A stretch of 27,452 nt of DNA from Gracilaria vermiculophylla (Eukaryota > Rhodophyta > Florideophyceae > Gracilariales > Gracilariaceae), in contig JAHNZQ020000172.1 in NCBI GenBank assembly GCA_019155205.2, positions 1,107,623 to 1,135,074 of the forward strand, written 5' to 3'. Both the position numbers and the translations under genes were made by a program. This document shows positions 17,737-27,166 of the stretch, piece after piece; within the stretch, counting starts at the first letter, position 1; every line of letters begins with the position of its first letter. The notes below the pieces were generated by a model, which was not told where the DNA came from, made no database searches, and saw only the letters and a program-made list of their open reading frames with translations.

Positions 17737-19496
17737 GGCATGCAACGCTGTAGGCATTCACGGTAGCTTCGTACATCATTTCTCCCGTAGGACACACATC
17801 CACTGCTGAAAGAGTTAGAATAATGGTGTGGGTAGCGTGTGCTGTGTCTTGCAGTCAAGGGGGGGAGCAGAAGACTTAGGGGAAGCCGCACCGATGTGTG
17901 GACGCTCTAGTGTTTTGCCCGTGTTTTCCTATAAGGCAAGGCACGCATGAGGCGTTTGCGACAAAGGTGATTCGGATCACTCCATAAACGCCGGACACAG
18001 CGCATACACCGATAACGAGACCGATAAATGCTGTTCTGGTCTTCAATGAACATCTCTGCTGCTCCCCGCGACGGTGCGTGGGCGTTCTTATTGATGTGGG
18101 CAGGATCGGTGAGGATCGAAAAACTCGTTTGCGAGCGACGGGCCTGGGGGTTGCGAATGCCCCTGTGGCGAGACTGGCCTGGCTGATAGGAAGCGCTGCT
18201 CTCCGTGCTACGCTATTAATCAGCCTTTAAGAGCGTTCGAACAAAATTCAGAGCTTCTTACAGATCGGCAGGGGATCCCGTGAAGTTGGGCTCAGATACG
18301 TTGCATCTGTAAGACGTCGGGAGGGAAAATTGCAGGTAGCTGTAGGCCTCGGAAAGCGGTGTTTGGCAGGTCTCCGCGAGAGTTGTGAATCGAGTATGAT
18401 GACCTTCCATGGGATACTGGAGACGAAATTGGGTACGTTTCAAGCGTGCATCCGCCAGCTCGTTTCCGGGGACAAAGGCCTTCAGGAGTCTGGCATGGAA
18501 AGCTTCCAAGATTGTGAAGGTTGTTGCATGGCGTCTCGTTCGATTGTACCAGCGGTTGGTTCGCTTGTGAAAATGACAGACCACTATTTGCACTTTTTAG
18601 GATATCATTGCTGCTGGAAAGAGAAATAAAACTTTGTGGATGTCCAAGATGAAGTCTCTGCCGCACAAAGAAGACTTTTCTTCCTGCAGTGTAGAGTATG
18701 TGACACCGCATGTGCCTTTGAATGTGTTTTAAAAGATTCGAGCGGCTGTTTGACGGACGACCTTTTGCACATAGCTCGACCGGAATCGGTGATGGCGACT
18801 CACCCATACTGGCGATTTTCTGCCCTACTTGTGTGTCCGGGCTGACAATCAGGGCATCCGGGCATCCTTGACGACAGACTCTTCCTGAATACTGTGGTGA
18901 GGCACATCAGGGGCCACTGTGGTTGGGAGGGTAGTGACTGGACATGTGTGGTCTTGGAGTACCACTTAGGACTTGAAAACATGTAAATGACATTTGTGAG
19001 TTTGTACTTGTACCTGCATACGTGTGTCCCAGTTTCGTAGCTGCAGGGCCAGTGCCTCCATGGCGTGTGGTTGGCTGCGCAGAGAGCTGAAGATTGTACC
19101 GATTGAGATCGAGTCTCTCGAACTGGACCCAATCTCGACCTTCTCGACCATTCGTGACTGAGAGCGCAGCAAGAAAAACCTCTCCGGAGAGGGCAAGCGT
19201 TGGTTTTGGCCAGATTCTGTGTGGTAGAAAACTTCCGGTTCCGTTGCAGCAGCTGCGGTATTTCTGGAAGCATAATCAGCAGCGTTGGTCACAGATCGAG
19301 TGCCGCCGCGTTCGTTCCTGGCGGGCGGGGATGAGCAGAGTGGTGAGTGACTTGTGCCAGGCGTGGCAGAAATCGTCCACAGGTAGGGTTCCTTAGAGCT
19401 CATGAGGCACGTGGTACAGAGGAACAGGGAGAAGGCGCAGGTAGGAGGGGAGAATAAGGGAAGAAAAGGCGATTCCAGCGCAAGGATCGAAAACAA
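17737..19496 (-). pseudogene. Gypsy-2 gag and protease start, decayed
   Basis: This is the upstream half of the old element. From the right: a Gag N-terminal region at about 18966-19496 (with MEALALQLRNWDTRMQVQVQ, probably coiled coil), then a capsid part at 18258-18593 (FVPGNELADARLKRTQF, LSEAYSYLQFSLPTSY). This aligns with FVPTNEKAAARVQLMDIK and TNEAYIYFFNSLPKSY of the young gag. The zinc knuckle (C-x2-C-x9-H-x-C) is near 17945-17995 and the gag stop at 17907-17909. The -1 frame then reads into the protease leader and ends at the young insertion. Stops and shifts are many. The shared knuckle and junction show the two elements are one family. Confidence 0.75.
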
Positions 19497-19756
19497 ATAG
19501 TACGAAATGTATCAAAGGACAGTTGGAAGAAGTTTGGCCGGGCCTAAGCTTCCCTCGGAGGTGGATCTGGCTGTATTTCATAGTGTTTCAATGGGCCAGA
19601 CATTGAGCATTTTGCCTCCTAAATTTTCTTTTGTAACGTTCGTATTGCACAACCCTATGTAATCGTGCGCCTGAACTACGTGACTCGTGCCGGACACGTC
19701 TTAGGCACACGACGAACTGCTATAGTATGGTTTGAACCAGGCGTCATGATTACAAT

Positions 19757-19870
19757 ATTTAATGCACTTTGCGTCGTGTTGCGACGTGCGGCGACAACGT
19801 TGGCAGCACGTAGCACGAAGTTCTTAAACCGCTAATCTTTAAAGTCTATGGTTTATCCTAGGCACATATA
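19757..19870 (-). repeat. candidate 5' LTR remnant of Gypsy-2
   Basis: This aligns with 12600-12720 (see there). It lies about 260 bp beyond the gag start on the side expected for the 5' LTR. Identity is low and the ends are unclear. Confidence 0.4.
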
Positions 19871-20070
19871 AGCTGTATCAAAGTCTACGATGGCTTTGAT
19901 GAGCAACTGAGTCACATTGCAGGCGTCAAATAAATATTAACGTCGAATACTGCCAAAATGGTACAGATGCACAAAAGATGTCTTTCTCCGCTTCACTCCC
20001 CACAAGAAAACTGTGCTTCCAGTGTCCGTCAACTAAAGTCGATGTTACATTTCTCAAATGTTTTCCAGGC
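19871..20070. other. no gene recognised
   Basis: No frame, repeat or RNA signal is recognised between the Gypsy-2 LTR remnant and the tandem duplication. Confidence 0.4.
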
Positions 20071-20182
20071 TATTTTCGTGCCTGAGGATCGAGTGGCCTA
20101 AATTGAAGAGGACTTGAATTTGTATCTATTTTCGTGCCTGCGGATCAAGTGGCCTCAATTCAAGAGGCCTTGATCTTGTATC
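20071..20182. repeat. 56-bp tandem duplication
   Basis: Two adjacent 56-bp units (20071-20126 and 20127-20182) both begin TATTTTCGTGCCTG and end TTGTATC. They differ at several positions. No coding frame is associated. Confidence 0.85.
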
Positions 20183-21553
20183 TGACATCATTAGTAATCG
20201 GATGAATCCGATATATCCTCCGCTGATGCCAATCAGAATTTAGTACGTTAGAATCCTCATAGAAGTTACACATGAATTACAGCTACAAGCTGAGTCAATA
20301 AAGAGCTGCCCGACGTCTCTCGACGGAGGGCACACACACATTCGCATTTTTATTTATTATCAACAACTATACCTGCAACGCAGATCAAGAGGTCCGGAAG
20401 GAGTTCTAGAGTTTTCCTCGCCATCAGCGTGAATCGCTTTCGCGAGCCACCAACGGGTTGGCCTAGAACCCAAAGCAGACAAAGACCTGTCGGTCGGGGG
20501 TGTTGTGCCCTTTTTCTGGGAAGCAGGACAGCGGAGTTCGTCCGGCCCGGCTATTCGTGCTGTGAGCCTTGCTGACTACTTCCTGGGCGCTCAGCGACAA
20601 TCGTCGAAGTATCTGACTTCGTCGGTGGTAAGGAACCTCACTCGACATCCAGGCCATTCTATTCCGTTTAGGGATAACGTTTAATGCTCAGTTTACTTGA
20701 ACTTCATATGTTTCATATTCACTGGACCCTTTATTTAGATCATGAAACGCATTCCTATCTGCAATCTTTAACAACTTGTGAAGAATATATCGAGAAAGTT
20801 TGTGAATGTGGTCTTCCTAAATAATAGACCACCCATCGCCTATAATTTAGTTTCGATCCTCTTCGTTTTGATACCGAAGATTATTAACGTACACAGCCCA
20901 TGCTAAAAGTTCTCAAATATTCCAAATAGTATTCAAATCCAAGCGTTTGGCGGGTAAACCAAATTTTGTCACTTTTTTTTTCGGAAATCCAATTTTTGTG
21001 CACTTTGATCTATGTGGAGAAACTCCATCTTGTTGAGAAATCCAAGTTTCGACTATGGTTTCTGCACCAATAGGTAGTAAATCGTCTTCTAAAATGACAA
21101 TTTATAGATTAAAATTTACAGTAAGTCCCAATTAAGAACGTTGCGGTACACAAAAGTGCGATATGCATCCGCAAATCACCCTTCACCCTCCCCCAATTTT
21201 TCGTTTTGAAAAATAAAATAAAGCCTTGCGTAGGTCATGCCAGTAGTCGTTTAAAATTTCAGATCAATCTACGTTGAACTTCTTTTTCATCACGGAAATC
21301 TACCTCTTTCCAGTTCGGAGCACCCAACTTTAAATTCTTTCAAGCGAATTCCACACGTAAATATTTACGCATTGAAGTTTTTATTGGACTTTTTTTTTAC
21401 CTGTTATATATTAAGTATGGAATTTCCTGTATAGTTCGTTGAAAGCTTCAAAATATGACGGAAATGATGTATTTTCTTTGAATTTCTTTGGTTGCTTGTG
21501 GTCTTTCGAACAATTTTCCGCTTCACCGTAGAATAATTGTTTTTATGCCTAGC
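20183..21553. other. unassigned region between Gypsy-2 and Gypsy-3
   Basis: AT-rich except 20370-20660, which is GC-richer and holds a 64-codon - frame without recognisable motif. An AATAAA word at 20297-20302 on + is followed by a GC-rich then CA-rich stretch, which could be the end of an unidentified solo LTR; I could not define its borders. Confidence 0.4.
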
Positions 21554-21893
21554 TGTGATGAGCCTCGGGATGAAAGAGTCAGAGAGACTGAGATTGACCG
21601 AAGGGCTAAAGGATTGATCGATAGAGGATGATCGATGCCCCGGAGTTTATTGGGACAAGAGACCAGACGGACTATTTATACTACTCTTTCGGCGGACTGC
21701 TGCCGAACCGGCTGCTGTCAGAGCCTCGCCAGCGTTGGAGGCCGCCAGAAGTCGTGCGCTGTCCTGGAGGACAGAACGGCGGAGTAGGCTCTATAATGAT
21801 TGCCTACTGTAGTCCGCTTCGTGGGTGGCACTTGAGTCACACATGAAAAAAGTCCATTGGTCATATGTTCCAGAATTAGCGTAGTGCGCTACA
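21554..21893 (-). repeat. 3' LTR of Gypsy-3
   Basis: On - it starts TGTAGCG right after a polypurine tract and ends TCACA at 21554, about 340 bp. It contains TATAAATAG (21672-21680) and, about 20 bp further, AATAAA (21646-21651), a plausible promoter and polyadenylation signal. The flanking 5-mer is CTAGC. No second copy is found inside the window, so the 5' LTR is probably beyond 27452 or lost. Confidence 0.65.
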
Positions 21894-21905
21894 CTCCTCT
21901 CTTTC
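21894..21905 (-). promoter_or_regulatory. polypurine tract of Gypsy-3
   Basis: GAAAGAGAGGAG on - abuts the TGTAGCG start of the LTR, the expected plus-strand primer site. Confidence 0.7.
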
Positions 21906-21927
21906 AAAGGTTGAGCTCGTTGCGCGT

Positions 21928-22390
21928 TTAAGAGGCGAGGTCGAGCGGAGTGGACTTGCGCTTGAACAGCGTGTTTAAGAGCTGTTGAAAATCTTCATAG
22001 ACGGGAGCAATCGGCTTTAGGGGGTCTGCGGCGTCGCCGAGTCCCTTCCAGCGGATGCTGATATGAAGACCATCGGGGCCATCTACGAGACCGAGTATTC
22101 GGGAGACGACCATGCCCGTTTCGGATCGCAAAACATGCGACATGATCGCCACTTTGTCGATCTTACTGTCTCAAAAAAGCTTTAGCCTGGATTGTGCGCA
22201 GTTCGGAGGAGCGCGCAGATCATCCACTACATGGATACATGAACTTCTCCCAACTGGCCATTTTGAAGGTCTTCGACTTAGTAGAAGTAGTTGCTCAGGG
22301 CCTTGCGCACTTGACGCGGACCGCGCCAGTGGAGAAAGAGCTTTGCACCGACTTGAAAGTCGGAGCGGGCCACAAGGACATAGTCGCCTT
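21928..22390 (-). pseudogene. Gypsy-3 integrase C-terminus and chromodomain
   Basis: Reading on - , a GPY/F-like module (DYVLVA, then LFLHWRGPRQV) in the 22290-22390 area is followed by stops. The open frame at 22152-21928 comes next, with VSRILGLVDGPDGLHISIRW and KGLGDAADPL. This matches a chromodomain: a hydrophobic strand, then Val/Ile-x-Trp-Lys-Gly and an acidic loop. It ends just before the polypurine tract, as a pol C-terminus should. Confidence 0.7.
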
Positions 22391-23483
22391 CAGTGAAGTT
22401 CGACAACTACTCTTTCGACGTTGCGCCTCGCTTCTGCTCTTGGTGCTTGGTCAGGGTGGGCCGTACACACAGGTCTAGGTCAGCGCACAACTCTACCAAC
22501 TCCTCGACGTTCAATGCAGATTCGCGCTGGGCCTTGGTGGCGGAGACCGGCTTTGCTGTGGCGGAGTGTAGGAACGCGAAAACCGCTGGGGTCGGGTCTC
22601 GTCTCATGAAAGCCGTAATCAGACAGACGTCGCCACGGTGCGGGGAGGCAGATTTGTTGAGGACCAACTGGAAAACGGGGATGAGATCCGGCCATTTCTT
22701 GTGGTCCATCTGCAACTCCGAGATGTGTGTTCGTAAGAAATGAAGTACTTCGCCGCCTAGGCATTCCATAGCACCGTTGCTTCGCAGACCGTAAAGCAGG
22801 GTGAAGTGGTGCAGTGTCTTTAGACCTTTGGACACAAGACGAACTGTCTCGTTCTTGAAATGCGTCGGACCATCCGATGTCAGGCCCTCGAGCATGCCGT
22901 TGGCTGCGCACTAGTCGAGGATGGCATTAACGGCGTTCTTCGCGTCCGTGTTCAAAAATCAGAATAATCATTTGTAGTCCGAATTCTCGTAGCGGAGCAT
23001 CAGGATGTACTTGTTACCGCTGTTTCTGGGCCTAAGGATGATGTAGTCAAACTGCACGAGATCGTTGGGCTTCGATCGCGTGGATTGCGGGACAAATTTG
23101 GCGTGGTATCCTCTCCCCTCCAAGGATTGATAGACACTGAATGCATGCACGCCCAAAGGTCCGGTCGTCTTCTGTCATGACCAACTAGCTGTACGTAAAC
23201 CGAAGGGCGCGCTCCATTACGTCGCGACCGCGATGACCGGCAGGGCCAGTGTGTGCGATGATGCAGAGTCGCAGTTGCAAGTCGGAGGCGTCCTCTGGGA
23301 CCCAGATCTTGCCGTCGAGGTAAGTCCAGAGGCCCTCTTGGCGGACCAGGTTGTCCAGTCGGACAGTTGAGTTGTCCTCCTGGATGACAGCGATCGCTGT
23401 CGGTGTAGGCTACTCAAAGTCGTCACTGCACGACGAGGGCAGCTCCGGAAGGTAGACGAGGCGTCACATCCGGGCCGGCACAA
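22391..23483 (-). pseudogene. Gypsy-3 integrase remnant
   Basis: The zinc-binding domain is largely preserved: HTGPAGHRGRD (His-x5-His) near 23230 and ACIQC near 23140. The core keeps all three catalytic residues: Asp in NDLVQFDYI (about 23070), Asp in LTSDGPTHF (about 22870) and Glu in SNGAMECLGGE (about 22760). Several stops and shifts interrupt it (for example after NSDYK at 22968). The intact triad amid stops suggests decay by random mutation after a functional life. Confidence 0.8.
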
Positions 23484-24377
23484 TGGATCAATGTGTCAGG
23501 ACGTCTTCCCAGACGTTCTTTTCGCCCTTGAAGTGGTAGCACATGTAGTTGTACACGCTTAGAATCACCGCCCGACGAAGTTATTTGCGTAGCGAAAACT
23601 AAGAAATGTCACTGACGACGGCAAAGGGGTGAAAAACGAAGATGAGGTTATTGTGGTACATGTAGAGGTCAAAACCTGAAGGTATACCGACGATACAGTG
23701 CATACAGTCGAGAATAATCATGACCGCAAGGGCCTTTTTCTCCAGCATGGACGAGTCGAGCTATGTCGTGTGGAACGTGCCGGACCGGAATGCCAGTGGC
23801 GCGTGGCACTGCTCCTTGTGAGGGCGCGTGACGTCCGAAATGAACACTTGGATGACGATCCCAGCCCAGGCCCAACTAGAGGCGTCGGTGTACACGCAGA
23901 GACGTTGCGTGGTGTCTCGATGTGCGAGCGTGACCTGGTTGGCCAGCGCTTTCTTGCAGTCTTCGAAAGCGTCTAACTCGGTCTTGCCGCAGCCGTGGAA
24001 AGCCAGAAGGACACGGCTCACGGCACGCTTTGTCTGCTTGACTGCGAGGCCGTAAAAGCGCTCCATGAAATCGTGCAGTGGGGCCACCAACTCGGTGAGG
24101 TTGGAGATCGTATGCATGGCCCACTGGAGGGCGCAAACGAATTGATGCAGGTGTGCCCTCGTAGTCGGCGGCTCCACAGACAGCAGGCAGTTGAATCCAA
24201 GTGAATATAGCAGATCCTGTAGGCTGATATGAGGCAACCACACTAGCGGACCTCCATCGTGAACAGAATGCACTTCGCTGGGTGCAGCTTGATGTTGTAC
24301 TTGGCGCAAAACTCGAACAAAGACTGGATGGGCGCTAAAAGCTTTTCGAACGTAAGAGCATGAGTAAGGATGTCGTC
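23484..24377 (-). pseudogene. Gypsy-3 RT connection and RNase H remnant
   Basis: The - frame 24309-23761 reads HLHQFVCALQWAMHTISNLT, ELVAPLHDFMERFYG and then LCVYTDASSWAWAG, the first RNase H strand with its Asp. Further RNase H sequence continues in shifted frames to about 23500. It is colinear between RT and integrase. Confidence 0.75.
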
Positions 24378-24589
24378 CTACCAGATGAGGATGTTGGCTA
24401 GCAGGTTATCCGAGGTGATGCACGTCAGGTATGACTGTAAATGACTGACCGCGTTGGTTTGGACGTGCAAGACCCGCGCGGGCGTTAAGATGCCGTCCGG
24501 TGTGATGAAAGACTGGCACTTTTGTGACAGCGGGGCAAGTAGCTGCTCCCAGTACGCGTGGGACATGTAGAAGTTCACAAAGTACACGG

Positions 24590-24899
24590 TGTTGATAGTT
24601 CAAATTGTGAACTGTGCGCCCTGTGTCACAAGAGAGTATAGCGCAAATAGCTCATCTGTTTTCCAACAGTTTATGGGCCCAGCTAAACGCTAGGACCTTG
24701 GGTTCAATTCCCAGAAGTCACCTGAGCCTGAGAAATTGTACATGTGTACAGCAGTGGTCAAAAGTGGTTACTGTAAGCTTCAGGTCTCGTTCTGTAAGAA
24801 AGTACAGGGCGAGGGGGCGTGTTGATAGTTCAAATTGTGAACTGTGCGCCCTGTGTCATAAGAGAGTATAGCGCAAATAGCTCATCTGTGTTTCTAACA
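24590..24899 (+). mobile_element. miniature LTR retroelement (TRIM-like), complete copy 3
   Basis: LTR 24590-24668 (79 bp), interior 24669-24819 (151 bp), LTR 24820-24899 (80 bp); the LTRs differ by two substitutions and one indel. The perfect duplication CACGG lies at 24585-24589 and 24900-24904. Primer site GTTTATGGGCCCAGC (24669-24683) complements the initiator tRNA-Met anticodon arm; the polypurine tract CAGGGCGAGGGGGCG (24805-24819) abuts the 3' LTR. The interior is about 91% identical to copy 1 and closer to copy 2. It is antisense to Gypsy-3, inside RT. No coding capacity. Confidence 0.92.
24639..24711 (+). promoter_or_regulatory. possible internal Pol III promoter (A-box and B-box words)
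   Basis: The LTR holds TAGCGCAAATAG (24639-24650), a loose A-box match. The interior holds GGTTCAATTCC (24701-24711), one base from the B-box consensus; copy 1 matches the B box exactly. The B box lies in a T-arm-like stem-loop (CTGGG, 7-nt loop, CCCAG in copies 1 and 2). Spacing of ~62 bp is within the range for tRNA-type promoters. Function is inference only. Confidence 0.35.
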
Positions 24900-25090
24900 C
24901 ACGGTGCCCAACAGACAATAGAGTTCGTGCTCCAGGTTCGGCATTTGGAGGTGGTGCCAAACCGTGGAGACGTTGACCGGCTGCCGGGCTACGGTGAACC
25001 GGTAGAGTGCGCCGGGATTCGGCACGAGCAGCAGCGCACATGCCCATTTAGACGTCCAATTTGAGCGCGCCATGCCGTGGGCCACGAGAT

Positions 25091-25930
25091 AATCAACAAA
25101 ACTTGCGCATGAACTCCTTCTGGTCTTGGGAGTACTTGCGCAGTTGGACCTTGATGGGCTTGGCGTCCGACATCAGCTCGATCTTGAGCGGCGGGAGTTT
25201 GGCCGGCGGTCCTGCGGTGAACGATGTATAGAAGATGTCCATGTGGTCGAGCCGGATTCCTTTAAGGCTGGACTCGTAGGGTTCTGCCAGGCCATCCGGC
25301 TTCCCCATTTTTTTGATGTCCGCAACTGCCTTGCAGATGTCGTCGTGCTGGCTCTCGTCGAAGGGATCCAGCAGTGATGGGTCCGGGAATCGGTCTTTCT
25401 CTGAGCGGACCGTATGGCAGTTGACCCTAGTACGATCGGTTAGGGGGCGCGTGTCGTTGTCGTACTGCCTGTTGAGGGGCGCCGTTATCAGCCGCCAGAG
25501 TTTGCCCATGTTGGACAGTGCTTGGCCGGGGAGGTTGCAATCGGTCCCATCGAGCGAGTCAATGCTCGACTCGAGCAGGGTTTTCGTGTCTACACGCAGG
25601 TGTCGCAAGACCGGCAGGCCAATGAGCAGATCCTCGCCGGTCATGGCGCAGTCGTCGTCTGCGACGAGGAACGTTATGTTTTTTAGCTCCAGCCGACTAG
25701 AAGACAGATGAAGAACGGAGCGTGATACCGTCCATGTCCGAGAGAAGGAGGAAAGTGCCGATTCACATTTCTTCGTGAGCGTGACCTTGAGGTGGACTGC
25801 CTCGATAGCCTCAAATATACCAATGCCCTTGAGGGCGTCTTTCTAAGTCAGATCTTAGGACGTGAGGGTCTCGTCACTGCCATTGTCGCAGCGCCCGTCC
25901 ACGTCGAGGGTCGTGCGCACGTCCATGACA
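25091..25930 (-). pseudogene. Gypsy-3 protease and RT N-terminus
   Basis: The - frame 25644-25093 starts in the protease C-terminus (EDLLIGLPVLRHLRVDTKTL) and runs through a linker to the RT entrance (PPAKLPPLKIELMSDAKPIK, then VQLRKYSQDQKEFMRKF). Upstream, 25930-25650, lies the protease body in shifting frames (RCDNGSDETLTS near the expected active site, with the Asp-Ser/Thr-Gly triad not clearly preserved; FLVADDDCAM later). Protease and RT are one polyprotein in this lineage. Confidence 0.7.
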
Positions 25931-25949
25931 GTCATGTTTTATGATTGAG

Positions 25950-27166
25950 TTTTGGAATCTTCCTTGGCGTCCTCGTTTCGCAGCCTGTTGGAGACGGCTG
26001 ACCTTGGATGCGGGCTGTGACCACGTGGACTTGGACGAACAGTTGCGGGCCTTCAGAGCTGCGAGCCCCTCCCTGTACTGCCGCTTCTCGGCGTCCGTGT
26101 GGTCCCGGCAGTCGGCGACCCAGTGAGCCTTGTTCTTGCCCTTGCACTTGTAAAGCAGATAGGGAAACGGCGGAGGTCTCTTCTCGCTTTGGCCGGCTTT
26201 GTTCTCCTTCTTGGTGTCGTTTTTGCTGGACGACGCGGCAACGCGGCTGCTGCTGGCGGTGTCCTTTTTGGTCTTTTCGCCCTCGTGGTTGAACTTGCGG
26301 GACTGTGCGGGGCTGTTGTCGACTTTCTCGAAGTCATTTTACACCGCGATTGCGTGCGTCATGAAGCCCGAGAAGATGACCTTGAGGGCGATGGGCAAAA
26401 ATTCGAGGTCCTAATCTTAATGCGTCCGCAGTTGCGCGGGACGAAAAGCCGAGAGGACGTGATGGGTAGTGGTCTGCGGAGCTTTTTATAGAACCCACTT
26501 GAGGCCGTTGGTCCGGAGAAGAGACTTGTACCACATGAACAGGAGCTCCGTCCGGCTCTTGGGAGACTTGACCGTCATGTCCATGTGCAGGACAGACTCT
26601 AACAACTTGGCCAGGTCGCTATCTGTGATGGTGGTCTGTGACTCATAGGATCCGGAGTCCAGGAATGACCACAGGGACTCCTCCGTGAGGGCCTTGACCC
26701 ACGTGCAGTTCGGGATCAGACCACAGCCCATTTTGGACTTGAGCTAGTCGGTGTCAACGTAGAAGACGGAAACAACAGGGCGTCTGGGCTCCTCAGTGGA
26801 TTAATTCTCGCCTGCCAGTTGTGCGGCGCGAGCCTTGATCTCACGGACGGACGTACGCTTCGTAGCAATGGAGGAGGACGCGTATCGACTCAGGCTCGAG
26901 CTGGGCCAGGAACGGGTAGTCCACTGACCTCGACATCCGCTTGGCCGTAGGTCCTTTGGGTGAGGTCCTCGGCCCACTGGACGACGAGGGAACTCCGTCG
27001 CCTCCCATGGTAGATCTTCGCTGGACCTAATGGACTTGCTAAACAATGGCTCCGGCCGGGTGCCGTACTTTGCCGTCGATACCACGCTGGTTCCGACCGA
27101 TGGGCTGTACTGGGCATCGTTATTGTAGTATAGTGACCGTAAGGGAATTCTAGTATTTGGCGCCAA
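25950..27166 (-). pseudogene. Gypsy-3 gag remnant
   Basis: The capsid-like frame 26731-26486 reads LAKLLESVLHMDMTVKSPKS and then TELLFMWYKSLLRTNGLKWV. A Lys/Ser/Thr/Pro-rich linker and a degraded zinc-knuckle region follow near 26150 (YKCKGKNKAHWVADC, with the first Cys pair incomplete). The N-terminal frame (27166-26801) begins MAPNTRIPLRSLYY. Stops separate the parts. Position upstream of protease on the same strand supports the call. Confidence 0.6.

Larger units (their letters stand above)
24378..25090 (-). pseudogene. Gypsy-3 reverse transcriptase, split by miniature element copy 3
   Basis: Upstream part at about 25085-24900: GMARSNWTSKWACALLLVPN and then MPNLEHELYCLLGT. The miniature element at 24590-24899 cuts the frame. 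It resumes YFVNFYMSHAYWEQLLAPL, SQKCQSFITPDGILTPARV, and reaches the catalytic box as Trp-stop-Asp-Asp near 24375, so the Tyr-x-Asp-Asp site now contains a stop. The frame on the two sides of the insertion matches exactly once the CACGG duplication is taken into account. Confidence 0.8.
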
